A stretch of 64,000 bases of DNA from JBBRHQ01 sp963725315 (GCA_963725315.1 CAVRYA010000005.1:1-64000); one strand, 5' to 3'. Numbered from the stretch's first letter, positions 40,612-50,010 are shown. The notes: generated by a model not told the origin, from the sequence alone. A program made the numbers and translations.

Positions 40612-43496
40612 GGCCGGCTCAGCTCCTCGAGCAGGAGGATCAGCGACTCGTACTCGCGCCCGGTGGCTCGCTCGAGCCCGACCTCGCAGGTGCGGTTGCT
40701 GCAGAGGTGGGCATCGAAGCTGCGCGACCTCACCTCCTCGGCCTCCTCGCGGGTCGCCGCGTCGGTCAGCTCGGGGTGCAGGAAGCCGCGATCGCCGGCG
40801 AAGCCGCAGCAGGTGGCGTGGAGCGGCACGTGGACCTCCTCGCTCAGCTCCCCCGCGACCCTCTCCAGGGCGGCGGTCAGGCCCATGTGCCTGACCGAGC
40901 AGGTGGGATGGACGGTCGCGGAAGCGACCTTGCGGCGCACCTCGAGGCCCGCCAGCAGCAGGTCCTGGGCCCAGGCGACCGAGTCGAGCAGCTCGAGCTT
41001 GGCGTGGCGGGCCGCGTTGATCTCGCTCAGCTCCCCCTCGCCGGGTTCGGCGACGCCGTGGGTGCACGAGCTGGCGTCGATCACGATCGGCAGCCGGCCG
41101 TCGTCGCTCCAGCGCCAGAGCCGCTCGACCATCTCGTTGGCCTTGTGCCGGGCTCCGTCGCGGTACCCCTTCGAGCTCCAGGGGACCCCGCAGCAGGCCC
41201 CGGCGACGTCGGCGGGGATCCAGACCGGCATCCCCGCCCGCCGCGAGACCTCGACCAGCGCCTGCGGCAGGCTCGGGCGCGGCCCCTCCTCGGAGCGGGG
41301 CCTGCCGAAGATGCGGTTGATGCAGGCGGGGAAGTAGACGGCGGCCGCGCCCTCCCTGCTCGTCGCCGGCAGCTTGGGCGGCGCGGCAGCCGGCATCCCC
41401 TCTCCCCACTCCGGCAGCACGTCCTCGCCGACCGCGCGCCGCGCCACGCGGGTCAGCCCGCGCAGCGGGGCGTCGCCGGTGCGCCGCGAGACAGCCCCGC
41501 CGACCCGCAGCCCGGCGCGGGCGGCGCCCTCGACCTTCTCCCAGCGCTGCGCCGCGCGGAGCGCGGAGCGCTCGGCCGCGGGCGAGTGGGCCTCGGCCCT
41601 CAGTCCCTTGACCAGCTTTCCGGTGTCGATGCCCAGCGGACAGGCGATCGCGCAGGTGCCGTCGGCGGCGCAGGTCTCCAGCCCGTCGTATTCGAAGTCC
41701 TCGAGCAACGCCCGCGCCACCGCCGAGCCCGGGGGCTGGCGGGCGATCTCGCGGCGCAGGACGATCCGCTCACGCGGCGTCGTGGTCAGCGCCCGGCTGG
41801 GACAGACCGGCTCGCACATCCCGCACTCGACGCAGGCGGTCACCGACTCCTCGACCGGGGGGGTCGACTTGAGGTCGCGGAGGTGGGCGCCGGGGTCGCG
41901 GTTGAGCAGGATCCCCGGCGCGAGGATGCCCTCGGGATCGGCGAGCTGCTTCACCCTCCACATCATCTCGGTCGCCTTGGCGCCCCACTCGCGCTCGACG
42001 AAGGGAGCCATGTTGCGCCCGGTCCCGTGCTCGGCCTTCAGCGAGCCGTCGTACTTGCCGACGATCAGCTCGACCAGGTCGGCGATGAAATCCTCGTAGC
42101 GCTCGCGGTCGCCGGCCTCGGTGAACGAGGGGGTGAGCATGAAGTGGAGGTTCCCGGCCGAGGCGTGACCGGCGACGCCCGGGAGGAACCCGTGCTTGCC
42201 CAGCAGCGCCTGAATGTCCCGGGCCGACTCGGCGATCCGCTCGGGGGGCACGCAGACGTCCTCGGTGATCAGCTGCGAGCCGGGTGGGCGGACGACGCCC
42301 ACCAGGCCGAACATGCCCTCGCGCACCCGCCAGTGCATCTCGACCGTCTCCGGGTCGCGGGTGAACTCGAACGGGCGGATCGTCTCGTGCCCGGCAAGGA
42401 CCTCGCTCGCTCCCGCCACCAACCGGTCGAGATCGGCCGCCTGGTCGGAGCGGAACTCGACCAGCAGGGCCGCCGACTCGGGAGGAAGCTCGCGCCAGTG
42501 CTCCGGGGTGCCGGGGATCGAGTGGCTGGCGACCATCAGCGCCGGAGCGACCATCAGCTCAACCGCGCTGGCCCCGGCGGCGACCAGCTCGGGGACGGGC
42601 TCGGTCGCGCTCTCGATCCCGTCGAAGTGGACCCATGCGGTGGTCGTCTGCGGGCGCAGCGGGATCGTCTCGAAGACCGCCTCGGAGACGAATCCCAGGG
42701 TCCCCTCGGAGCCGACCAGCAGCCGGCGGAAGATCTCCACCGGGGTCTCGGCGTCGAGGAAGGAGCAGAGGCGGTAGCCGGTGGTGTTCTTGATCTCGAA
42801 CTTGCGCCTGATCCGCTCGCTCAGCTCGGGGTCGGCCCGGATCTCCTCGCCGATCTCGCCGAGGCCGCGGGCCAGCTCGGGCTCGGCTTCGGCGAAGCGC
42901 TGCTCGGCGCCTGGCGCGGCCGTGTCGATCACGGTCCCCGAGGCCAGGACGAAGGTCAGCGAACGCAGCGTCGAGTAGGAGTCGTGCACGATCCCGCAGC
43001 GCATCCCGCCCGAGTTGTTGGCGATCACGCCGCCGATCGTCGCCGCCGCGTGCGAGGCAGGGTCGGGGCCGAGCTTCCGGCGGTGGCGGGCGAGCACGCG
43101 GTTGGCGTGGGCGAGCACCGTTCCCGGCCGCACCCGCGCCAGGGCGCCGTCCGCCTCGACCGCGGTGCCGGCGAAGTGGCGGCGGACGTCGATCAGGATC
43201 CCGTCCCCCTGCGCCTGCCCGTTGAGGCTGGTCCCGCCCGCCCGCAGGGTGACCGGGATGCCGGTGCGGCGCGCGTAGGCGAAGACGGCGGCGACCTCGG
43301 CGGCCTCGCGAGGCCGGACGACGGCCTTGGGGAAGAGCCGGTAGGGGCTCGCGTCCGAGGCGTAGCGGACGAGGTCGAGCGGCCGGGTGAGGACCCGCTC
43401 CGGCCCCAGCAGCCCGATCAGCTCGTCCCGCAGCGGTTGCGGCGTGCCCGCGGCGATCTCCTGCGGGGCGCGATCGATCGTGGCCCCGTCAGGCAC
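40608..43496 (-). CDS. FAD- and Fe-S-containing 2-hydroxyacid (D-lactate type) dehydrogenase
   Basis: This large two-module oxidoreductase of 962 residues resembles D-lactate or D-2-hydroxyglutarate dehydrogenases. Residues ~40-220 are the FAD-binding PCMH fold (VTLRAGGTSLNGQAQGDG and TIGGVIANNSGGMRCG). The FAD-oxidase cap follows, with GVAGHASAGNLHFMLTP and EHGTGRNMAPFVEREWG. Then come two 4Fe-4S clusters (CVECGMCEPVCPSRAL and CAADGTCAIACPLGID) and two cysteine-rich CCG-type motifs (ACCGVPWSSKGYRDG and ATCCGFAGDRGFLHPE). The start is GTG 43496, two bases after the stop of the upstream decarboxylase gene, so they form one operon. Substrate inferred only. Confidence 0.92.
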   Translation of the reverse strand: MPDGATIDRAPQEIAAGTPQPLRDELIGLLGPERVLTRPLDLVRYASDASPYRLFPKAVVRPREAAEVAAVFAYARRTGIPVTLRAGGTSLNGQAQGDGILIDVRRHFAGTAVEADGALARVRPGTVLAHANRVLARHRRKLGPDPASHAAATIGGVIANNSGGMRCGIVHDSYSTLRSLTFVLASGTVIDTAAPGAEQRFAEAEPELARGLGEIGEEIRADPELSERIRRKFEIKNTTGYRLCSFLDAETPVEIFRRLLVGSEGTLGFVSEAVFETIPLRPQTTTAWVHFDGIESATEPVPELVAAGASAVELMVAPALMVASHSIPGTPEHWRELPPESAALLVEFRSDQAADLDRLVAGASEVLAGHETIRPFEFTRDPETVEMHWRVREGMFGLVGVVRPPGSQLITEDVCVPPERIAESARDIQALLGKHGFLPGVAGHASAGNLHFMLTPSFTEAGDRERYEDFIADLVELIVGKYDGSLKAEHGTGRNMAPFVEREWGAKATEMMWRVKQLADPEGILAPGILLNRDPGAHLRDLKSTPPVEESVTACVECGMCEPVCPSRALTTTPRERIVLRREIARQPPGSAVARALLEDFEYDGLETCAADGTCAIACPLGIDTGKLVKGLRAEAHSPAAERSALRAAQRWEKVEGAARAGLRVGGAVSRRTGDAPLRGLTRVARRAVGEDVLPEWGEGMPAAAPPKLPATSREGAAAVYFPACINRIFGRPRSEEGPRPSLPQALVEVSRRAGMPVWIPADVAGACCGVPWSSKGYRDGARHKANEMVERLWRWSDDGRLPIVIDASSCTHGVAEPGEGELSEINAARHAKLELLDSVAWAQDLLLAGLEVRRKVASATVHPTCSVRHMGLTAALERVAGELSEEVHVPLHATCCGFAGDRGFLHPELTDAATREEAEEVRSRSFDAHLCSNRTCEVGLERATGREYESLILLLEELSRP

Positions 43497-43498
43497 GA

Positions 43499-45097
43499 CT
43501 ACGCCAGTGCCATCCCCGGCGCGACCGGGACCTCGACCAGCTCCGGCTGATCGGAGGCGGTCGCCGAGGCCAGCGCCTCGCGGAGCTCCTCCCGCCCGCC
43601 GACCCGGCGCGCCGCGACCCCGTAGGCCTCGGCGACCGCGGCGCAGTCGAGGGCCGGCAGGTCGAGGCCGGGGGCGCCCTCGACCGCCTCGATCGAGGCA
43701 AACCACTTGAGGATCGCGTACTCCTCGTTTCGCAGCACCAGGAAGGTGACCGGGATCCCGTAGGCGGCCGCGGTCCAGAGGCCGGTGATCGCGTACTGCG
43801 CGGAGCCCTCACCGAGGACGCAGACGACCCTGCGGTCGGGCTCGGCGAGCTGCACGCCGAGCGAGGCGGCGAGCCCGAACCCGAGCCCGCCCCCCGCGCC
43901 GAAGTAGTAGCTGCCCGGCGCCGAGAGCCGCAGGCGGTTGCGAAGCGCCAGGGTCGAGGAGGGGGACTCGAGCACGACGATGCCGTCCTCGGGAAAGGTC
44001 TCGGCGAGCGCCGCGTGGACCGTGGAGGGGCTGAGGGGATCGGTCTCCTCGACCTCCTCGGGCGGCGGCAGGGGCTCGGGCGCCTCCCGGCCAGACTCGT
44101 GGACCGCCTCCGCCAGCGCGGCCAGCGTGAGGCCGACGTCGGCGACGATCGCATCCCCCATCGGGGCCCTGGCCGCCTCGTCGGGATCGCTGGTGATCGC
44201 AACCAGCGCGGTTCCCTCGGGCAGCAGCGGCCCCGGGATGTAGGGGTAGTAGGGGAAGACCGAGCTGCCGGCGACGAGAACGAGGTCGTAGCCCTCCAGG
44301 GCCTGCCCGACCGGGCCGATCGCCGGCGGCAGCACGCCGCGGAAGTTCGGGTGCCCCTCGGGGAAGCCGATCCGCCCGCCTCCCGGGGCGGGCGACGCCC
44401 AGACCGGGAGCCGCTGGCGCTCGGCCAGCGAGACCGCCGCATCCCAGCCTCCGCTGGCGTCGATCTCGGGACCGGCGACCAGGACCGGGCTCGAGGCTTC
44501 CTCGAGACGGCGGGCCAGCGCTTCGAGGACCGCCGGGTCGGCGACGGCGCGGGCGCTGACCGAGCGCGCCGCGGCGTGGGCGGCCTCCGCCGCCTCGGCA
44601 TCCGCGCCCCAGTCGTCCATCGGCAGCGAGACGAAGACGGGCCCGCGCGGCGCCAGGCCGGCCAGGTGGATGCCGTGGGCGAGGGCGAGGGGCACGTCCT
44701 GCGCGCGCGGCGGCTCGAAGGACCACTTGACCAGCGGGTGCGGCATCCGCGTTGCGTCGCGGTTGGTGAGGTTCGCCTGCATCGTCACCTGGGCGCGCAC
44801 CTGCTGGCCGGCGGTGACCAGCAGCGGCGACTTGTTCGCCTGGGCGTTGAAGATCGCCCCCATCGCGTTGCCGACGCCCGGCGCGGTGTGGAGGTTGACG
44901 TGGGCGGGGCGCCCCGAAGCCTGCGCGTAGCCGTCGGCCATGCCGACCGCGACCGCCTCCTGCAGCCCGAGCACGTAGCGGAAGTCCTCGGGGAAATCGG
45001 CCAGCATCGGCAGCTCGGTCGATCCGGGGTTGCCGAAGATCGTCGTCATGCCGTGATCGCGGAAGAGGTCGAAGGCTGCTTCGCGCACAATCGGCAT
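43499..45097 (-). CDS. mdlC: thiamine-diphosphate enzyme, benzoylformate decarboxylase-like
   Basis: It likely decarboxylates a 2-oxoacid to an aldehyde. Over 532 residues, FGNPGSTELPML, LQEAVAVGMADGYAQASGRP and VNLHTAPGVGNAMGAIFNAQ align without gaps to benzoylformate decarboxylase, giving Ser26, Glu47 and His70 at the same numbers as in the Pseudomonas enzyme. The ThDP/Mg motif is LGEGSAQYAITGLWTAAAYG. However, the second active-site His (His281, in the VFRYHQY segment) falls on VFPYYPY here, apparently a Tyr. This suggests a different 2-oxoacid. ATG 45097 opens MPIVREAAFDLFRDHG. The coupled downstream 2-hydroxyacid dehydrogenase would supply its substrate. Confidence 0.88.
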   Translation of the reverse strand: MPIVREAAFDLFRDHGMTTIFGNPGSTELPMLADFPEDFRYVLGLQEAVAVGMADGYAQASGRPAHVNLHTAPGVGNAMGAIFNAQANKSPLLVTAGQQVRAQVTMQANLTNRDATRMPHPLVKWSFEPPRAQDVPLALAHGIHLAGLAPRGPVFVSLPMDDWGADAEAAEAAHAAARSVSARAVADPAVLEALARRLEEASSPVLVAGPEIDASGGWDAAVSLAERQRLPVWASPAPGGGRIGFPEGHPNFRGVLPPAIGPVGQALEGYDLVLVAGSSVFPYYPYIPGPLLPEGTALVAITSDPDEAARAPMGDAIVADVGLTLAALAEAVHESGREAPEPLPPPEEVEETDPLSPSTVHAALAETFPEDGIVVLESPSSTLALRNRLRLSAPGSYYFGAGGGLGFGLAASLGVQLAEPDRRVVCVLGEGSAQYAITGLWTAAAYGIPVTFLVLRNEEYAILKWFASIEAVEGAPGLDLPALDCAAVAEAYGVAARRVGGREELREALASATASDQPELVEVPVAPGMALA

Positions 45098-45174
45098 CGG
45101 GCTCACCCTACGACAGCGGGCAAGATCGCGTGGCGGCCTCAAGTCGACGGCGTCTCGACCCGATCAGTTGCGGG

Positions 45175-45906
45175 ATGGCAAGGGCGGGCAACCGAATCTC
45201 GAACCCCGAGCCGGGCGGGAGGACGCCGCGCGGCGGACGGCCGAGGGCGGTCGCGGCCGTGCTCTGCGCGGCGCTGCTCGCCTGCCTCGCCTTCGCCGGG
45301 GCGGCCAGCGGCGGACCGACCGGGGTCAGGATCGTCCGCGCTCCGGGCAAGATCGTCCCGATCCCCGAGTCGATCCCCCACCAACCCGGGGCGATGATCG
45401 ACCGCAGGCTGATCGGGAACCTCAGGTACCTGAGCGCCCACTTCGCGATCTACATCAACGAGGGCTACGCCGGGCCGATGCCCGGGCACCCGCGCCAGAC
45501 GGTCGGCTGCCCCCGCTGCCACGTCGCCGACTCCGACCACAAGAACGGGCTCGCGGTGGACATCGGCCCCCGCCACTGGAGCGCCAGCTGCGACAGCCAC
45601 TGGAAGGGCGTGACCCGATTGGCGCATTGGGCCGAGCCGCGCCAGAACCGCCCACGGGCGCCCTTCCGCTGGGTCGGCTACGACGGCGATGCCAACCACG
45701 GCTGCGGCAACCACCTGCACCTCTCCTGGAGCCATGCCGAGGTCCCGCGCTACAGGATCGCCCCCTGGGTCGAGGTCTTCAGCGGTTCCGCCAAGCCCGA
45801 CGGCGACGGGGCCCGCGGCTCACGGGGGCCGAGCGGGGGAGTCAGCGCCGGCCGCACCAAGCTCCTGCCGAGGCCCGCGACCGGCGGGATCGGCCCCGGC
45901 GACTGA
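45175..45906 (+). CDS. exported M15/VanY-like metallopeptidase
   Basis: The 243-residue product has an N-terminal signal or anchor (VAAVLCAALLACLAFAGAAS) and a domain with HKNGLAVDI and GCGNHLHLSWSH. This H-x6-D and H-x-H arrangement is the zinc site of M15 D-Ala-D-Ala carboxypeptidases and relatives such as VanY. It is expected to act on peptidoglycan outside the membrane. It also contains CPRCH just before the zinc motif, formally a CxxCH haem-attachment sequence, though a disulfide is equally possible. ATG 45175 is preferred; a GTG at 45130 would lengthen the N-terminus. It is divergent from the decarboxylase operon. Confidence 0.7.
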   Translation: MARAGNRISNPEPGGRTPRGGRPRAVAAVLCAALLACLAFAGAASGGPTGVRIVRAPGKIVPIPESIPHQPGAMIDRRLIGNLRYLSAHFAIYINEGYAGPMPGHPRQTVGCPRCHVADSDHKNGLAVDIGPRHWSASCDSHWKGVTRLAHWAEPRQNRPRAPFRWVGYDGDANHGCGNHLHLSWSHAEVPRYRIAPWVEVFSGSAKPDGDGARGSRGPSGGVSAGRTKLLPRPATGGIGPGD

Positions 45907-45979
45907 CGCGGGCAGCGCGGCGGTCGGCCGCGCCGCCCTTCCCGGGCGGCCGATGGGCTCTTCTGCCTAGTATCGGGCC

Positions 45980-46453
45980 ATGTCGCCAAGGATCACTGCG
46001 GCGGCCCTGATCGGGTCCGTGCTGCTGCTCGCAGGGGGATGCGGCTCGGGCGAGGAGGAGACTCCGGCCGCCTGCCTCGCCGGACCCAGCGCCTACTCGC
46101 GCGCCCTGCGCGCCGTTCCCGCGGCGGTCCGGCTGGAGGGCGGGGCCCCGATCAGCGACTGCCTGACCCCCAACCAGAGCGCCGGAGACCTGACCCGGGT
46201 CGGCGCCGCGATGGTGGCCGTGGCCACCTCGCTCAACGCCGAGGCTCGGGGCGGCGGCGGGCGCGAGGCGGCGCGACGGCTCGGCTACCTGATCGGCGCG
46301 GCCCGGCTGGGCGCCGAGGACACCGACGGGATCCACGCAAACCTCCTGCAGCGCCTGGAGGCGGCGGCCGAGTTCAGCCCGGGGGGCGGCGGCCTCCCGC
46401 CGGGCCTCGAGGCCGCCTACCGGGAGGGGATCGCGAAGGGCTCGGCCGGATAA
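45980..46453 (+). CDS. putative lipoprotein of unknown function
   Basis: The 157-residue product has a typical lipoprotein signal: MSPRIT, a hydrophobic stretch AALIGSVLLL and the lipobox LAGGC with Cys21. The mature part is Ala/Gly-rich and mainly helical (RVGAAMVAVATSLNAEA, AARRLGYLIGAARLG, ANLLQRLEAAAEFS) and contains two further Cys residues (ACLAGPSAY and DCLTPNQSAG), which may pair. I do not recognise a family. It precedes fumC by 36 bases on the same strand. Confidence 0.75.
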   Translation: MSPRITAAALIGSVLLLAGGCGSGEEETPAACLAGPSAYSRALRAVPAAVRLEGGAPISDCLTPNQSAGDLTRVGAAMVAVATSLNAEARGGGGREAARRLGYLIGAARLGAEDTDGIHANLLQRLEAAAEFSPGGGGLPPGLEAAYREGIAKGSAG

Positions 46454-46489
46454 CCTCAGCCTCGGAACCAAACCGACGGAAGGCGCGAA

Positions 46490-47803
46490 TTGACTGAGCA
46501 GCTCTGGGGCGGCGAGACGACCAAGGCGGTGGAGAACTTCCCGGTCTCGGGCGAGCGCGTCCCGCCTCCCGTGCTGCACTGGCTGGGGCGCCTGAAGGCC
46601 GCGGCGGCGAGGGTCAACGGCGAGCTCGGTGCCCTCGAGCCCGAACTGGCGGAGCGGATCGCCGAAGCGGGCGACGCGGTCGCGGCGGGGGAGCACGACG
46701 ACCAGTTCCCGATCGACGTCTTCCAGACCGGCTCCGGCACCTCCACGAACATGAACGCGAACGAGGTCATCACCAGCCTCGCCGGGGACGGGGCCCACGC
46801 CAACGACCACGTCAACATGGGGCAGTCCTCGAACGACGTCTTCCCCTCGGCCGTCCACCTGGCCGCGCTGGACGAGGTGAAGCGCGACCTGCTGCCGGCC
46901 ATGGGGGCGCTCGTCTCGGCGCTGGAGGCCAAGGAGGAGCAGTTTGCCGACGTGGTCAAGGCGGGCCGCACCCACCTGATGGACGCCGTCCCGGTCACCC
47001 TCGGGCAGGAGTTCGGCGGTTACGCGGCGCAGGTCCGGCTCGGCGTGCAGCGAGTCGAGGGGACGCTGCGCCGCGTCGGTCAGATCCCCCTGGGAGGGAC
47101 GGCCACCGGGACGGGGCTCAACACGCATCCGGAGTTCGCCGCCGGGGTCCGTCGCAAGCTCGCCGAGGAGTCGGGCCTGGAGATCTCCGAGCCCCTGGAC
47201 CGCTTCGAGGCCCAGGCCAACCGCGACGCCCTGGTCGAGCTATCCGGGGCGCTCAAGGTCTATGCCGTATCGCTGAACAAGGTCGCCAACGACCTGGCGC
47301 TGATGGGCTCGGGCCCGCGGGCGGGGCTGGCGGAGCTGAGGCTGCCGGAGCTGCAGAAGGGCTCATCGATCATGCCGGGCAAGGTCAACCCGGTGATCCC
47401 GGAGGTCGTGATCCAGGTCGCGGCCCAGGTGATCGGCAACGACGCCGCGATCACCGTCGCCGGCAGCCAGGGGCAGTTCGAGCTCAACGTCAGGGTCCCG
47501 CTGATCGCCCGCAACCTGCTCGACTCGATCAAGCTTCTGGCCTCAGCCTCGCGCCTGCTGAACGAAAGGTGCGTCGCCGGGATCGAGGCGAACGAGGAAA
47601 TGACCGAGCGCCACGCCGAGGCGACCCTGGCGACGGCGACCGCGCTCAACCCGCACATCGGCTACGACCGCGCCGCGGACATCGTCAAGGCGGCGGCGGA
47701 GTCGGGGCGCTCGCTGCGCGAAGTGGCGCTCGAGCAGGGCGTCGAGCCCTCGGTGCTCGAGGAGGCCCTCGACCACCGCCGGATGGCGCGGCCGCACGCC
47801 TAG
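46490..47803 (+). CDS. fumC: fumarate hydratase, class II
   Basis: FumC interconverts fumarate and malate in the citric acid cycle. The 437-residue frame is clean and has the superfamily signature GSSIMPGKVNPVIPE, the substrate sites TGSGTSTNMNANEVI and HVNMGQSSNDVFPSAVH, the catalytic-His block GRTHLMDAVPVTLGQEF, and a C-terminal LNPHIGYDRAADIVKAA. The start is a TTG at 46490 with GGAAGG about 8 bases upstream; no ATG or GTG lies at a suitable place. Its stop overlaps the convergent TetR gene's stop by 4 bases. Aspartase shares the signature, but the pattern fits fumarase. Confidence 0.94.
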   Translation: MTEQLWGGETTKAVENFPVSGERVPPPVLHWLGRLKAAAARVNGELGALEPELAERIAEAGDAVAAGEHDDQFPIDVFQTGSGTSTNMNANEVITSLAGDGAHANDHVNMGQSSNDVFPSAVHLAALDEVKRDLLPAMGALVSALEAKEEQFADVVKAGRTHLMDAVPVTLGQEFGGYAAQVRLGVQRVEGTLRRVGQIPLGGTATGTGLNTHPEFAAGVRRKLAEESGLEISEPLDRFEAQANRDALVELSGALKVYAVSLNKVANDLALMGSGPRAGLAELRLPELQKGSSIMPGKVNPVIPEVVIQVAAQVIGNDAAITVAGSQGQFELNVRVPLIARNLLDSIKLLASASRLLNERCVAGIEANEEMTERHAEATLATATALNPHIGYDRAADIVKAAAESGRSLREVALEQGVEPSVLEEALDHRRMARPHA

Positions 47804-48399
47804 GTTCTACGGGCGGGCGCGGGGGCGCTGGCCAGCGCAAGCAGTGTCCGGCGCAGCAGCGCCTCGACCTGGGCACGGTTCGCCCGGCCGCTCACCAGCC
47901 ACTCCTCGGCCGCGGCAAAGGCGGCGCCGAGGAAGGCCCGCAGGGCGAGGCGGAGCTCCTCGCCCGCATCCTCGCCGGCGTGGTTGCGCGCCATCCGCTC
48001 GACCACCTCGTCGCGGGCCGAGGCGACGATCGCCGCCACCTCCGGATCGCGCTCGGCCGCCCCGGCCCCGAGCAGCATCGACCACAGCTCGTAGTCGCGC
48101 TCGACCGCGTCGAGGAACCTGGCCAGGTTGCGCTCGACGACCAGCTCGATCGGCAGGTCGTCAAGGTCGGTGCGGACGATCCCCGGCAGCTCGGCCGCGA
48201 GGTCGGCGACCACGGCGAGGTAGAGCTTGCGCTTGGGGCCGAAGTAGTGGTTGACCAGCCCGCGGGTGACCCCGGCCTCGGCGGCGATCTCCTCCATCGA
48301 GGCCGCCGCGTAGTCACGCGAGGCGAAGACGCCCCGGGCGGCGGCGAGGATCTGTTCGCGTCGCAGGTCGGGCTCGAGCCGTGTACGGGTTGCCGCCAC
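47800..48399 (-). CDS. TetR family transcriptional regulator
   Basis: The 199-residue product has an N-terminal helix-turn-helix, REQILAAARGVFASRDYAAA with SMEEIAAEAGVTRGLVNHYF and GPKRKLYLAVV, and a C-terminal ligand-binding domain that I cannot assign. The start is GTG 48399. It faces the sulfatase gene across a 52-base gap that contains a 21-base palindrome overlapping the sulfatase promoter, so it probably represses the sulfatase and perhaps itself. The ligand is unknown. Confidence 0.92.
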   Translation of the reverse strand: MAATRTRLEPDLRREQILAAARGVFASRDYAAASMEEIAAEAGVTRGLVNHYFGPKRKLYLAVVADLAAELPGIVRTDLDDLPIELVVERNLARFLDAVERDYELWSMLLGAGAAERDPEVAAIVASARDEVVERMARNHAGEDAGEELRLALRAFLGAAFAAAEEWLVSGRANRAQVEALLRRTLLALASAPAPARRT

Positions 48400-48411
48400 G
48401 CCTTGAGGATA

Positions 48412-48443
48412 CTATTGACGCCACGCCAATAGCCTGTTAGGGT
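48412..48443 (+). promoter_or_regulatory. sulfatase promoter with overlapping TetR-type operator
   Basis: CTATTGACG, CCA, CGCCAATAG (48412-48432) is an inverted repeat with 9-base arms and one mismatch. It overlaps a -35 element TTGACG (48415-48420), and a -10 element TAGGGT (48438-48443, of TANNNT form) follows at 17 bases. Transcription would begin about at the ATG of the sulfatase at 48452, so the mRNA is probably leaderless; no ribosome site is present. A repressor bound here would cover the -35 element and spacer. Confidence 0.65.
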
Positions 48444-48451
48444 CGTCCGCG

Positions 48452-49967
48452 ATGAGGAGGGGAGCGGTAGCAGCGATGGCGGCCGGGCTGGTCGCGATGG
48501 TCGCCGTGGCGGTCGGCCCGGCGTCTGGAAAGCCGGGGGGCCGATCCGCGCACGAGGGACGGCCGAACGTCGTCGTGATCATGACCGACGACCAGGACTT
48601 CCGCTCGATGTGGGTGCTGCCGAAGACCCGCAGGCTGATCGCCGATAGGGGCACCACCTTCCGCCAGTCGATTGTCAACTTCCCCCTCTGCTGCCCTTCC
48701 AGGGCGACCTTCCTGACCGGCCAGTACGCCCACAATCACGGGGTTCAGTGGAACTACCTGCCGCTGGGGGGCTACCGGAAGCTGAACGGGCACAAGACCC
48801 TGCCGGTGTGGCTGAACCGCGCCGGCTATCGGACGATTCACATCGGCAAGTACCTCAACGACTACGGGGTCGACAAGCCACGCGAGATCCCACCCGGATG
48901 GGACGACTGGCACGGCGGCGTCGACCCCAGCACCTACGACTACTACGGCTTCACCCTCAACAACAACGGCAAGCTGAAGACCTACGGGCGCGAGCCGGCC
49001 GACTACTCGGTCGATGTATATGCCGGACTCGCCGAGAAGGCGATCGACAGGGCCTCGGGCCCGGGCAGGCCCTTCTTCATGAACCTCGCGCCGAACGCGC
49101 CGCACACCGTCGCCGTGGAGTCGGGGGCGCGGATCGAGGGAACCCCCGCGGTCCCGGCCCCGCGCTACGCGAACCGCTTCGCGAACACCCCGATACCCCG
49201 CTACCCGGACTTCAATGAGGCCGACATCTCCGACAAGCCGACGACCCTGGCGGCCTTCTTTCCCAATCCGCTGACCGAGGATCAGATCTCGGCGCTTCAG
49301 GATCACTACAGAGGCAGGATGGGGTCGCTGCTCGCGCGTCGATGACCTGGTCGCCCGCGTGGTCAGGGAGCTGAAGCGGGACGGCGAGTACCGCAACACA
49401 GTGCTGATCTTCACCTCCGACAACGGCTGGATCCTCGGCGAGCATCGCCTCTATGACCCGGTCAGCCAGGACGGGCGGCCGACCGGAGTCAAGTACGTCC
49501 CCTACGAGGGCTCCTCCCGGGTGCCGCTGCTGATCAGCGGCCCCGGTTTCCCGGCCGGCCGCAAGGTCGGGGGCGTGGTCAGCAACGCCGACCTCGCCCC
49601 GACCATCCTCCAGATCGCCGGCGCGCACCCGACGCTTCCGGAGGACGGGATCGCGCTGCGTCCGGCGGCGCGCAGGCCGAAGAAGCTTCGCGGGCGCGGC
49701 GTTCTGATCGAGACCTTCACCAATCCCCGCGGCGTGCAGCCGTACAAGTCGATCCGCACCCAGCGCTACCGCTATGACGTCCAGGAGGACGGCCAAGAGG
49801 GCCTCTACGACCTGAAGCGCGATCCCTGGGAGCTTCAGAGCGTCCACGCCGATCCCCGCTACGCGCAGATCAAGGCGATCCTCAAGCGCCGCCTGGCGAG
49901 GCTCGTCACCTGCAAGGGCAAGACCTGCCGGGCCCGCTTCGGCCCGCTGCCCCAGCCCGGCAAGTAA
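48452..49967 (+). CDS. exported sulfatase (type I, formylglycine), one frameshift
   Basis: The N-terminus is a signal peptide (MRRGAVAAMAAGLVAMVAVA). The mature enzyme begins PNVVVIMTDDQDF, with metal ligands Asp46 and Asp47. The formylglycine motif C-x-P-S-R appears as PLCCPSRATFLTGQYAHNHG (Cys80). Near 49340 one extra base shifts the frame, and the protein continues VDDLVARVVRELKRDGEYRN, IFTSDNGWILGEH and RVPLLISGPGF, all sulfatase-typical. Restored length is about 505 residues. The substrate could be a sulfated glycan or another sulfate ester. Activity would need a formylglycine-generating enzyme, not seen in this window. Control by the divergent TetR protein is likely. Confidence 0.9.
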
Positions 49968-50010
49968 GCGACGCGCCACGGGGTCTCCGCCCGCCCGTGC
50001 CGGCGGCCCG

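Noticed and set aside
38016..43550. Open frame of over 1800 codons on the plus strand
   Set aside because: It is antisense to ileS and the FAD/Fe-S dehydrogenase and frame-overlaps the short-chain dehydrogenase gene. Its translation is low-complexity Arg/Gly/Ala/Asp-rich and matches nothing. Such frames arise by chance in very GC-rich DNA.
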